Assembly: GCF_032118995.1 (NCBI RefSeq)
Contig: NC_092665.1
Span: 13,496,512-13,560,511 of the forward strand
DNA length: 64,000 nucleotides
Direction of reading: 5' to 3'
Source of the DNA: Asterias amurensis
Lineage: Eukaryota; Echinodermata; Asteroidea; Forcipulatida; Asteriidae
In this document: one piece after another, positions 28,110-41,600 of the stretch
Layout of the letters: each line of letters begins with the position of its first letter
How positions within the stretch are numbered: position 1 is the stretch's first letter
Program-made: the position numbers and the translations under genes
Notes under the pieces: model-generated
Seen by the model: the letters and a program-made list of their open reading frames with translations, nothing else
Databases searched by the model: none
What the model was told of the DNA's origin: nothing

Positions 28110-30640
28110 AGCTAGGATCTTCCTGAGAAACTGTTGATCGAGTGCGGGAAAGAAGGTACCCTTCGAAAAAAAAATTGAAATATTTCCAGTTTGAGCGTAG
28201 CCAGCCTTGTTGTTTTGTTTATGCATGTGGATTTATCAGTCCTGATGAGAAAAGTGGGTTGGGCCACATAAGCGGCAAAGATACAATGAAAGTCGTTTGT
28301 GAAAGTTTCAGCTGAAAAAATCTACTCGTTGAGAAAACAGCAACAAAACCTACATCAAATCTAACTTTGTTTAGCAAGATGACAGTAGGTAACAACCGCA
28401 TCTCTGGCCGCAGCAGTCATAAAAATGCACATCGCAGAAAATGTTTAATCTTCAAAAGTCGCTTAAGGCCATCTTTAGAGATTCAAGTTTTTCGACATAC
28501 TTTGTTGATTTCTAAATCAATGGGGGCATTTCAGGCAAAAGCATTTTGCAGAATGCTTACTGTAGTCTTTCGGATGATAATTACACAATATATTTTTTTT
28601 TGGGTCATTACCACCTAAGTATGACCCTACCTTACCTTTAAATCTAAAAAAAATGCTGGTTGTTTTTTTATAAAAAAATAAAATAATAAAACCCTTTTTA
28701 AGTAGATGTTTGTTCCCAATGTGAACTCGAGCGCTGTTGAGAGCTTATTTGTCGCTGTTGGTGTAAATTGACAAAGTAAATAATCTGTGGCGAAATACAA
28801 ATGGTGAACAGTTGGCCATAGGTCTCCTTGATTTTTTTGTTTAACGAAAGTAACAACTTTGTTGCTATAACATATTTGATATGTGGCAAAGGGTGTCCCT
28901 CAACCCCAAATGTTCCCATGAGACACTCGTTTCTTCTGACACAGAACTTCCCCCTTAATTCCTCTGAAGAACTCCTGAGTTTCCCAGCACACAGTGAAAA
29001 CACGATAGAATGAGAGAGGGGGGGGGGGGGGGACACAAGCCACCATGCCACATTTTGAGCTTTAAATGGTTTAAGATAGAGCACCTGTGTGTGAAATAAG
29101 TCTGCACAGCTCAATGGTAATAAAGTACATTGCAACCTAATAAATATACCGAATTTTTTCCAACCTGACCCCAGTTTCATGCTGAAGCACAACATCTGGC
29201 TAAGCAAAACAAAATTATGCTTACCAGAATAAGATAACCAGCCAAACTACTGTGTCACATGTACAATTGTGCCTGGTGTACCGCTCATTTTAGCAGACAG
29301 TTGTTAAGCATTATTTTCTGCTGAAGGAGCTTTATGGAATTGGGCCTAGTACCGTGTCGATCCTTTTCTCCGCTCCATGGGTCTTCATCGGCAGGTGGGT
29401 TACCCAATAATTCCACTGGACATTGAGTTTTTGATCAGAGGCGCAGATTACAAAGTAAATTTACTACCTAGTTTTTGATCATGTTGTGTACAGTTTGAAA
29501 AACGCAAAAAAGAGTGAACAGACGAAAGTAAAGAGTTTTGCCACAGTTCAGTGTAGCTTCGGACTTTGAAAAAGAGTAAACTTTATCTGTGCCTTTTGTA
29601 ATCCGTAGTGGTCAAAGAATTTTCCATATTTCCTGTTTGTCCTTGATTACACTGATATGTAATATAAAATAATATTAGTAATTACAAAAGAAAAACATGT
29701 AAAAAAAATATGATGTATAGTTTTTTTTTTATTTGGTTAACTTAAAAAGCTTTGAAGGGGACTTGGTAGAGAAGGGTGGTAGTTTGATTTAGGTAGAAGA
29801 ACTTATAGTGAAGCGGAGAATTTTATTAAAATGTCCCAGTAAAACAAATGCGTATCACAAAAAAAATCAAGGTTTGTAAAAGGTTTTGTAGTCAGGGATG
29901 TAATGCGCGTTCTCTGGGTTTTGCTACCGTAACCGTGGGATGAACGCAGATATTTGGAAGCAAAACAAAAAAAACCTGTTTTATTATTATAAGTATCTTT
30001 TCTGGTATTGGACCATACATGTACAATCCTCGGAAGTGCGTAGCACTTAAACCCTTAGGTAGGTAGGTCTGAAGACACCTTGCATCAGACACTTGACCAG
30101 AAATCCTGCAGCCGATTTCACGAAACACTAGGATTGATCCTATTTCGAGTTCGGAAGAGTAACTCGCCCTAACTTAATAGGATATGTTCAATGCATCCTA
30201 ACGTCTTTGGTTACGATACTGAACTACGTGTAGTCCTATGTCCTAAGATCTAAGATTTATCTTAAGTTAAAAGAGTTTGATGAAATAGACAGCAGGTTCT
30301 CTCTTTAAGAGACGTACAATCTTAGGAAGCATTAGACCCCTTTGCGCTTATGGAGGTCAAACAGCGCCCTCATTGCATATGGCCCATATGCACAAGCACC
30401 ATCTTTAAAATACACTTCAGTGTATCTTGGGAAACTGAGTACAGCTGAATAAGAAATCGAGTTGCCAACATGGATGCCTTGCTGTAGGTTACTTGTAAGT
30501 ATGCTAGGTTTTTTTGCATTGTGGACGATGCGCATTGCTTCAAAATCAGCGTTCCGTGATGGTTGTCCATGTTACCTTGACTCGCATTTCACTCAGAATC
30601 TTTTGTTTAGACATGTGCATTGTGTGGTGCGAGCATAGAC

Positions 30641-30851
30641 CCTTCCCATGAAATATATAAGTTTGCACATCTGTGCGTGCGCACAAACAATATTGGTTGG
30701 CGAAAATGCGGGAACATCATGCCTTTTTATATTTGGCTAATGGTGTTGCATATGTATTGTGCATCTGCCAAGCGCACAGCTGTATGGTGTTTGCCAACCA
30801 ATAGTGTTGTATGCATGTGTGTGAAAGTTGTAAGCATATTTCATGGGAAGG
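30641..30851. mobile_element. Foldback element with 16-bp inverted ends
   Basis: CCTTCCCATGAAATAT at the left is inverted as ATATTTCATGGGAAGG at the right. The interior has a second inverted pair (TTGGTTGGC and GCCAACCAA). About 210 bp, non-coding. Confidence 0.55.
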
Positions 30852-32264
30852 AATTTTTGGCGGAGAGTTGCGCGGCGTGGACTTGTGCGCCTTTTCAATT
30901 GTTTGCCATCCGAGATGGCTGCCCATACAAGGGAAATCTATGTCATAGAGCTGCACCAAGAAGTCTGCTATAAGCATTCATATTTTTTGCTTTATAGTAT
31001 TAGCAGGCTACCAGTCACTATCCTGCTTAAATGTCAATGGTTCAAACCCCGGGTCCATGTAATTTGTTGCTTAGCTCAGTTCTACTTACTAAGCAGATAT
31101 AACACAGATGACTTCGAGACTGAAGCATGTTTCCGATTTCATAAAACTGTTTAAAAGAGAAAAAACGCAATTTTTTGTGTGAATCCCTTCATAGGATGCA
31201 TGGTATTCTGGTAGGTAAAGCTGTTGATGCTAAGCAAGATTATCCTGTGCTCAGCAAACTTATGGAATCGGGTTCTTGATGGTGGTATAGTCCAAGTTAA
31301 GTTTGTAATACTTAATATTATTGATCAGTTGTATAATGTAATATATATCCTTGCTAACATTATCCAAGTTCCTAAAGAAAAATGTATAAAAAGAAAAAAG
31401 GACAAAAAAAAAAAGGAACAATAAATGCAAGTGAATTTGCTTTGAATAAAACTAACATGTAGAACATTATTTATTGGTCTGTATGATGTCTTTATTCTGT
31501 TGGCTTATTTTTTTTTTTTTTTAGGTAATGGAATAATGGGACCATTCAAATACTAGATTTTAGTTTCGTCACTGAGTTTTTTTTCTCTTTGGACTCGGTT
31601 CATGTCCGAACTCAGTCGCTCAGGAGGCTAGCATGTAGATTGTTGTTGGTTGTTCATCACTACCTGAACATGTTTTGTTTTTACAAAAGTGAGGCTTCTT
31701 CACATTTATTGGGAAGGGTTTACTGTCACAAAAGTAATATAATAGAGATCAATGACTGATGTATGCATTATTAACAAAAATTAATCCGAGCGGTCAATTT
31801 TGTTTTTAGCGCACAAAATTATTTTGAAAGTTCGAAATCATTTTGTTTAGAGTTTCAGAAAAGTATTTTGAAATAAAAATCTATGTTACACATTTTAAAT
31901 GACTATTATTGTACAACACAATATACCTTTACATTCGAAAAAGTAGTTTAACAACACCCTGCCAAAGTTTGAAAACAACTCTATGATACAAATTAAGTAT
32001 CGAAATGATGAAGCATCTGAAAAAGTCGTCAATAACCCAGTAGCATTAAAGCTAGCCAAGGCGCAAACAAAACCAAACAGGGACAAATTTCATAGAGGTG
32101 TTTGAGTAAACAAGGTTGCTTATTGTTGTAAACAACATCCAGATTGTGCATGTGACATTGTACTTACTGGTAAACCTCAATCTAGTAAGCATAATATGGT
32201 TTACGATGAGCTATTTTTGTGCTGAAAGCAACTCTATGAAATTGTGCGCCGGATTGAGTACTTT

Positions 32265-32555
32265 TGGACTGAACTTTTGGACGCTAGGTAGGTGGCAGCA
32301 GACTACCCGGTTAATCCTTTGTTCTTTGAGATGTGCGCAAGCTCTGAAATACGAAATGTAATAGACCGTTTCGTAAATACTGGGGCGCGAAGGTAAAGCT
32401 TGGAATTAGGTGCATTGTGGTCTAGCTGGTGATCAAATTTGATCCATATCTATCCCACAATGCACCTCATTCAATAGTCTGCGCTTGCGCAATGGTATTT
32501 GCGAAAAGGTCTATGGCAGTAAGTCTGCTGCCACCTAGCATTCCAAAGTCCCCCA
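32265..32555. mobile_element. Family I element split by another MITE
   Basis: GGACGCTAGGTAGGTGGCAG and GTCTGCTGCCACCTAGC form the two ends of a family I palindrome. The middle, 32361-32514, is a separate 154-bp element with its own inverted ends ATAGACCGTTTCGTAAATAC and GTATTTGCGAAAAGGTCTAT. Confidence 0.7.
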
Positions 32556-32615
32556 TTTGTGCCGGGTATTGATAGTCTTCTTTCGTGTTTTTTAAGTTTG
32601 AATGTTGACTTAAAT

Positions 32616-35600
32616 TCACCCAGGCGTGCGGATGAACCGAAGCACGACGTATCCCAGGATACGAAACACCACAAAGTACCCGACTACTATCACGCAGATC
32701 GCTTGCAATGGCAGTGGTATTAGTGCTATATGGTCGAGTACTTTGACGCTATCCACGTGTGTTAGGTTCGAGCTTGGACCACACTCATCAAAAACGCTGT
32801 TATCTTGACGGCATCTGTACAAAATAACAGAAAAGGATGTGTTACATCATTCTTAATATTGGTTGTCCATTTATTTCATCTATATATTGATTAAAACGAC
32901 CCTTGCAGTAAACAATACTGAATTATGGTTTCTAATGTACAAAATGTAGTGTAAAAATTTAAGCAGACAACAATTGAATGCACTTTCGAAACAAACTGCG
33001 ACTAAAGACTATGGCTTCGGCACTGTTTGAGAATCCATGCAGAAAGTGTAATTTTGTTTTTTTCAAAATTACTGACGGAATGCCTTGATTTAAAAAAAAC
33101 GGCGTCTTACTTGACAGGGTTCCCATCCATGCCAAACTCAAAGTGCATCTGCAGAGTAAATATGTAGAATGTATACGACAGGTAACTAGACCACTCCAGC
33201 CAGACCGGTAACTGCTCTATGTAGAAACCACCAAGCATGAGAGTGGTGAGCATGAACAGTGAGACGGTGATGACCGCTTCCTGGACGGTAGGGGCAGACG
33301 CACTGATGGTCAACCCAATAGACTGTCCAAAATAAAATATTTAAAAAACAATTAAATTCAACATTGGAATTGCTGTTTTGGAATCTGTTGATGCATTAGC
33401 GGATTTGGCTTGGATATAACGTTGTTGAAAAATAGTTGAAAACCCAATAAGTAAGTGTGACGTCTCCTGACGATGACTAGAGCAAGCTAGTCGAAACGTT
33501 GAGACCAATTCCGAACTGACTCCGCGGCAGTACAGTTATTACGATCCTATAAGCTAAAGTGGTAGTCCAGTCAAATTTCTATACCATCCGCCCTGGTAAT
33601 AGTTATAAAGCAGGACAGTTCTTTTCAGAACTGAGAAGTCTCCCGAACCTCCGATTATCTACTCCTCGGCAGTAGAATAAAGTAAGACAGTTCCCTAAGA
33701 ACAACTCTACCTGGCAAGTAGATACACACATGGTGTTACCGCAAACCAAATATATATTGATACCCCACTATGCAATGCCTCAAATCCTATAAGTGTGACG
33801 TCATTGTACTGTACCGCTTGACCACTGCACGCCATTTTGTTCAACGTTGTCGCTGCTTACAGTCAACAGCCATATACCTTTTTGTTTTGCAACGTCACAG
33901 CCCGAGTGTTTGCCAAATGAAGGTCTATAACCGCCACATAAATCGGATAAGGTTTCACCCTTTCAACCTCGGGTAAGGCATGCAATAAAAAGGATGGGAT
34001 GTATATACTTTATCACGATGCAAATTTAACATCTATTATATCGTTGCGGTACCTGCTGCCAAAACATAGGATTCGAACTGCCTCTAGCTACCGGGCAACC
34101 TCGGTAGTCTAGTTGGTAAGCTCTAGAATTGCAAGGGTCGTGGGTTCGAATCCCACCGAGTAACATGCCTGTGATACTTTTTCACAGGACTCGGGGAAAG
34201 TACTGAGTATACAGTGCTAACACACATCGGTGTATGGGTGAAAAACCAAAATTTATATTCTTTATCCCCGATGCAAATTTAAAATCTATTATAAGTACTA
34301 GGATTCCCCTAGAAAGTCTGGTAACAACATCGACCAGTGGTTGACACACGGTCGCTGCCCAAACTTTCTCCAATCAGATGACTTGTAAAAGTGGGAGTTT
34401 GGGTCAGGGTTTTGTAGACTTGCAACCCGACGTCTGAAACCACACAAACGTATTGAATTCCACATACTTAACCGTGTTGATTTCCACAAGGATGCCATGT
34501 CACTGGACCTTCTAATTTTCAATCCAAGATGGCGCGGGTTACGCTTTTAATAGTATAGATGAGATGCTTTAATTTTACCTGTCCCACTAGAACGTTGACA
34601 AGCATTGCACACCAGGAGGCAAGGAATGATAACGGTGAGCTGTTGAGACCAGCCATCCAGTACGTAATGATGTAGTAGATTGAAGGCATGATGAGAACCA
34701 AGGGTAACTCACTAAGCATCTTAGAGAGGTAGTAAGCAGAGAGGCGGTAAGCTCCGGATAGGCGTTCTTTGTTCACAACGGCCCGCTCCGCCGGAACTGG
34801 TTGGAACAAAAAGAGCAATAATATTTATGACAACGGTGTAAGGTTGTTGGCGCTTGTTTCGACTACACTCCCCGGGGTAAAAGGTGGACCCGGATTACAG
34901 ATCCCTGTGGTTCTTGACCCATTTCTGGGCTATGCTGACCTGGGTCCAGTTTCAGCTGCTAAGCACAAAAAATTGCTTAGCATGAATTTTGTTGCCTTGA
35001 TAAAAACAGGATTACCAACCAAAATTCCACGTGATTTTCAGGATAAGCAAACAACAGCTGAATACAATGTAACAAGAAACATGCAACAAATGGAAATTTT
35101 GTTGGTAATCCTGTTTTTGTCAAGGAAGAAATTTCATGCTAATTTTTGTTGTGCTAAGCATCTCTAAGAAATTTGGCACTGGAACTGGATTAAATGGGAA
35201 TTTAATTTGGATTCTGAGTCAGTTTGACTGTTTTCAGTATCATTTTGACACAAATCCCAAGTTATACCGAGTCAGGCCCTACATGACTGGAATGCCAATG
35301 GGAGACTTTGAAACGCTAGGTGGCAGCAGACTTACCAGGTAAATTTTCATTGTTTACGTAGTTCTGAGCGTGCGCACATTACCGAGAACAATGGATTTTA
35401 CCTGGTAAGTCTGCTGCCACCAAGCGTCCCGAAAGTCTCCCATTAGCCAATTTATGACCGTTTTTCCGGATGTGACACTTTTTTTCTGAGTTTCAAACGG
35501 GGATTTGATCTAAATACATCTAGTGCCAAAGGGTCGATTGAGGTTTGTTTAATATAAAAATTATATCAAAGGGCTGGTGGGCATGCAATAATGATGCGAT

Positions 35601-38600
35601 GCTAAGGCGGGTTGCTGGATCGATCCAAGATAGGCCTCATATTTTCATTGGAGGTTCGGATACAGTGGTATTTTCACAGAGTATTTTTTATAGAACTGTG
35701 GTATTAAAACCATTGGACACTTTCGGTAAACAGTATTGTTGAAAGGCCCACACTTCGTGTATCACAACTTATATGACACATAACAAACCTGTGAAAATTT
35801 AGGCCCAATCGGTCATCGGAGTCGGGAGAAAATAACGGGAAAACCCACCCTTGTTTCCGCACGTTTCGCCGTGTCATGACATGTGTTTAAAATAAATCCG
35901 TAATTCTCGATATCGAGAATTGATAATCGTTTTAATGTTTTCTCAAAAAGTAAAGCATTTCATGGAATAATATTTCAAGACAAGTCTTTTTCCATTACCT
36001 CCTGTAACCCCTGTGAGTTATTTGTAAATCTGTGATCTTTTATTTTTTTCTGTTTCGAAAGTGTCCAATGGCATTAAAACATGAGCAAAGACTGGATGTC
36101 TCTTGTTTGAAGTCATAATATACTTACAAGCATTCATCACCATAAACATGGACTCAAAGCCCCAGTAGACCAACCCGAAGAAGTACTGTAAAAGACAAGT
36201 TTACAATCTTTTATAGTCGTTGATTAAAATAATCTGATATGAATATTTTGACCCAAACCCATCTCGAACAAGTACAGTCCTGGCGTGATGCCACAAACAC
36301 CGGCGGGGGTAACCCCTTCTCTTAAACCACTTTCTCCCTGTGCGTCACACAACACACGGGACCTACAGCTTTATGTCCCACCCGAAGCAATATAGGTCAA
36401 ATGTCCTGCAGCTTATTTCACGAAAGCTGCTGCTCGGAAGAGTCTGGAAACAAGTTAGTGACAAGATCAGGACTCGAAATCACACTCGGTTGATCAGAAA
36501 CACGAGAGCTTGAGTACGGTGCTCTTTACCACTCGGCAACGACATGGGCCTTTCTAGATGGTTTTACACATTCTCAAAACAAAAATGAAAATAATATACT
36601 TACGAAGCCTCTGATGTCGTTGATCCTTTGCTCTTCGTGATGTGTTTGGAACCAAAGTAATCCAACAACCACAGCCAACAAAATGTTCTTAATAAACAGG
36701 AACTTAGATATGAAGACGTCTCGGGACTGCCGAAAGTTCCTCCGGGTCAGCGTCCGGAGTTGGTCCAAGAAGGTAGTGGGCCACTTCTCCAAGTTGTCCG
36801 GGGATGACGAGGTACTGACCTTCCGTGTCCTGAGCTGTTTTTTAGTGTAGAAATGTCCCCCCGTGTCGGTAGACACGACTCCGACCACGCCGATTGCCCC
36901 GGAGAGTGTTACCAGAGCGTTACGACGGGCGCCCCAACTGGAGGAACCGATTGCGGGGTCGTTGGCTGTGCTGCGACGGCGTTTCGAGTGGTCGCGATCC
37001 GGTGAGACACTTGTCCTTCTGGCGTGGTTTTCTTGCTCTGAAGAGGATGACAGTCTGGAACCTCTAATCAGATGAAGACGTTAAAAGTTCATATATTTCT
37101 CTCGATTATTTACTGACTATTACTATTAGGTCTTTTCGAAATAAAGAGCCTATGTTAGAAACTGTTTAAACAAAAATTCCACACAAGAGTGTGCCGCAAT
37201 GACCAATGTTTCAATCCCCTGCAAAACGAGCAGGTATCCCCGAATCCCTAACTGCCAAATCCACATTGTTTTTGTTGAAGGTTGGACCCTCTCGGTTGCT
37301 GAATAATGGAATAGCCTTTACAATTTGTACTTTATCAAACCTCACCTAAGAATAAACCGACCATGAAAAATTGCAATGTACTAGACACCTTTGGTAATAA
37401 TTGAGTGAGAAGCTACCCCTTTCACAAAAAAACTGTTAACTTTACTAATAGCCGTTTTCTTACAATGCTTTATAAAAATCAACAGTTATTGGCAAAAGTG
37501 TCCAGTGCCCTTTTAAAGCCATAAATGCTGCGATCATTAGTTGACCTACCTTTTCCTATGATGCTCAGGTGGATGGTACAATCCCAAGATATCGAAGGGC
37601 ACATCGTCCGATAACGTGCTCAAATCGACCCGGTCAAGGGGCGATGGGGGACGGTCATGGCATCCTTGGATCCAATCAAATGGCGTTTGGGACTCTCGTG
37701 ATTCCCGCGTGGTCGTCCGCCATGATTTTCTCTTGGCGGCATCAAAGAGTATTGAGAGTTCATCTTCTGTTCCTTTCGACTTGTCCACTATGACGACAAA
37801 GAGGTAACGTCAAAGATAATCAACAACTTTGATTTTTTTTGTATAGATTTATTATTGTACTGACTTGAAGGGTGCGTTCGTTTAGCTTCCCTGGGTAGAC
37901 CCCGGTGTGTGGCGTTTTTTTCCCCAGGACAACCGGGGGTAATTATCTGCACACGTTCGTCCTGAAAAAAACACGCCACACGTCGGGGTCGACCCGGGGA
38001 AGCTAAACGAACGCACACACTGTCGTCACTACAAAAACGGCGGCCATTTTGAAACTCGCAAAAACGTGTATCACACAAAGTACGTCAGATTTTGTTTATA
38101 CAACATGGGACGTCTTTTGTGAAATGTTATATATTCCAGAAGCTTGTTTATGTCTACAAATGTTGCTCAATCGTTTTGAAAGTAGAATCTGCAAAATGCA
38201 CACTGCCACGCATTGGAAATAGGGAGGTTTAGCTGCACGTTATGCGCAAACGTGAACGTGAACGTGAACGTCTGAAAATTGTGTAGTTAAAATCTAACGT
38301 TTTTAGCAAACGTGAAGTTGGTGAAGTTGCCTCACGTCAGGTTATACATTACATGTACATGTACGTGCAGACGTCATACGTGAGCATGAAATAAGCCCAA
38401 AGTGGGGACGTCATCTAAAACCATACAATGAGTTTGACGTTCACGTTCACGTTTTTGCTCCCGTGCAGATAAACCTCCCTACTGTCCCATTATGCGAGTT
38501 GCAAAATGGCGTCCACTGAATTCAAGGAACGCTCTGTAAACCTGTAACTTGACAATTCTTCAAAATGTCCACTTTGCATCAGGGACAAAGAATGTAGTTT

Positions 38601-41600
38601 TGACCATCGTTATCACTCATTCCAACGTCAAGTATTTGAACGTTCTTTTACTACTTAATATTGTGTTGACAACTTACTCAAAAAGTCAGCCGGGTTGGTG
38701 TGTGGCTCGCAGTGGAGACCTAGACTTCCAAAGTAGTCCAAAGCTTCGTTAGCCCGCCCAAAATAAATAACCTGTGTACACAACATACAATATGTCACAC
38801 CATTACGATCGTAGGTTATCAACCGACTTGTGTCCTTTAACCACTACCTCGTCCTTCGGATGGGACGTAAGGCCGTAGGTGCCGTGTGTTTGATAATTTT
38901 CATGTTCAATATAATAAATGACCGAAAACAATCAACAAAAGAAGGAGTTTGCCCGGGTGTTTATGGCAGTGGTTGCTGAATTCCACCGCGGCACCGTGCA
39001 CTTCATGTACTAAGACGGTCCATAAACTGGTATCAAATAATTAAACAAATAATTGACAAAACCTATACTTATCTCAAAACAAGAAGTAACTGTAACAGTG
39101 AACTTGCGGGTACAACCATTTTTAGTAAATTTCTAGTGGGATTGTTGGCTCTGAAAAGAGCCGCTGTGGTCTTGACGTTTCGAACAGTACACTCTGCTCG
39201 CTTCAAAACGTGTCTGTGTGAAAGCGCCTTGTTAGTTCAGTACAGTATTTTTTGGTAAACGCATGTTACATCAGACTACAACATTGTATAATATTTATCT
39301 TCTTCTTTTTTATACAAGTAGACAATTGTTTTGACCATGAAAACTGTACACTCACCTGTCCCTCAACCAATAGCAAGAGTTTGTCAAACAAGTGGAAGAT
39401 CTGACTGGATGGTTGATGGATGGTCATAATGACCGTCTTATACGTGTCTGCGGCGTACCTCTTTAGAGTCTCGACCAGCATCAATGAGGTCGTCGAATCG
39501 AGGCCTGACGTGGGTTCCTGGTCAAAAACAACGGGAAAATTGAAATGGTGCGTGAGATCGAAGTTGTGTAATTTTTTTCAGAGAGCTGCTTACAAGTTTG
39601 CTAATCACAAGCCATTGTCTGCTAAACAGAAAGAACAGTACCCGCCAAACACCACGTGAATATGTAAAGATTGGTTTATTTGCTCCCGATCAACTCGCAT
39701 AAATAGACCGTTATGATTGTGCGGCAATCTTGATTTTCTCACATTCAAACCAATGTAACCATACCGAGGCTGGAATGAAAGTTAGTCTGGTTCTTTTTTT
39801 GTACATTGAATATAAACATCCATTACTGTTGTTGGACACAGGGAACATGACCAAGATGGTGGCAGCATGATAGAGGTATATACATCAGGATACGTACGTC
39901 TAGCATAAGCACAGCGGGGTCCATCAGCAGCTCACAGGCGATGTTCGCTCGCTTCCTCTCACCGCCTGATACTCCACGCTTCAGATAGTCACCGATTTCT
40001 AGAATTTGATTATAAAGGGAATCAATGTGTGGTGAAGAGGTTTTCAACTAGTGGTTTAATCCCAACGAGGCCTGGTTCTTGATAATTTAAAGAGGGTCCT
40101 ATTCACATCCGTATACATGCCAATGGAAAACACCCTCAATTTACCCAGAGATTATCATTCAACAAATAATTTAAAGAAAATCAGTGGCGGCTGTTGAGCC
40201 ATTGGAAGGGCCGCCAGTGTTTCTAGTATACAGCAGGCCCAATTTCATAGAGCTGCTTAGCGCACAAATTTGCTTAGCATGAAATTTTTGCCTTCAGATA
40301 AAAAAAAAGGATTACCGACCAAATCTCCACTTGAATTTCAAGATAAGCAAACAACAGCTGAATACCAATAACAAGCAATATGCAACGAATGGAAATTTGG
40401 TTGGTAATCCTGTTTTTATCCAGGAAGAAATTTCATGCTGAGTTAATTTTTGTGCTTAGCAGCTCTATGAAATTGGGCCCTGGTAGTAAACAGATTGCGC
40501 CACAACGCTTTGTGCTGCTCCACCACTTTGTGTCACATTCACGTCCTGTCTACATGCCAAAGATATTATGCGGGTCCTAAGTGACTTTGGCAAATGACGA
40601 CATCTTAAATATTTTTGTACTTACTGGTATCGAGGCATTTTCTGATATCTAAGGTGTCTACAATCTCTTCGACGCGGCGTTCCTTGGCCTCGTATGGCAT
40701 GCTGGAGGGGAGGCGAAGCCTTGCGGTGAACTGGTGGTAACGACAACATCCAATTAATACATCGACTGTCACAGTCACACTTGCAACGATAAGGACATTG
40801 GCAGTGTTGATGAGGGTGTGACAATTACATTAAGAGGGACTGGTAAGGCGTAGGGCTACTAAAAGCCATTGGACACTTACGGTAAACAGTACTGTCCAAA
40901 GGCCCACACTTCGTGTATCACAAAATGGCGTGGTAACCTTCCGGTGCTTACTGCAGGAGAATAAATGACGCCATAATGCAATCCATTGGGAACGCGCAAT
41001 TATGGCAACCTAATTATTCTACTTACCTGTGAAATACGCTTGTACCTTAGCTAAATTTATCTGCTACAGCTTAAAGCACAACAAATTGCTAACCGTTAAG
41101 CAGCGCCATGCAGGCCCAGTATATTCTCACTTGTAACAAATCTGTGAAAATCAACAGGTCTTCATTGATCGTTACCAAGTAATTTTTTAAACTAACAATT
41201 ATTTTGAGTAATTACCAATGGTCCATTGATTTTGAAATTTAAGAAATCTTACCATCAGTGTCTCCCTGATGGTGAGATTGGCAAAGAAGATGTCATCTTG
41301 GAGTACGAGAGCGATCTTCCGACGTAGCCCCTTCGTGAGTGGGTAATCGTTGATCGTCACGCTGCCGAAATCGAACTCTGCCAGGCGACCAGAGATAACG
41401 TGTAGCAAGGTAGTCTTCCCGCAGCCTGAAATTATGACAGTATTAAAACAAATAATTTGTTCTCTGTTTAAACTTGACGGTATGTTGTGACAGTTTAATG
41501 TAGATTGTGTTTTTCTTGTCGCAAGATTCTGAGAAATTAACTTTCTTATTCTAGCTTCTCTAAATACGTGTATGAACCTGATGGATTTACTTCATTATGC

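Larger units (their letters stand above)
27589..32615. other. Intergenic region between convergent CDC42 and ABCG genes
   Basis: The CDC42 3' UTR probably ends soon after AATAAA at 28104. The rest holds a poly-G run near 29012, a D-like element (about 29165-29346), an F-like foldback (30110-30285), an inverted-repeat element (30641-30851), a D-like copy (about 32085-32250) and a family I element with an insert (32265-32555). No gene is supported. Confidence 0.65.

Noticed and set aside
28698-29207. 169-residue minus-strand frame
   Set aside because: It crosses a poly-G run and a D-like repeat, shows no domain and has no splice partners.
30620-30973. 117-residue plus-strand frame
   Set aside because: It runs through the inverted-repeat element at 30641-30851 and has no recognisable domain.
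34108-34165. Possible tRNA gene
   Set aside because: The T-arm is perfect but the anticodon arm does not form; a SINE body follows.
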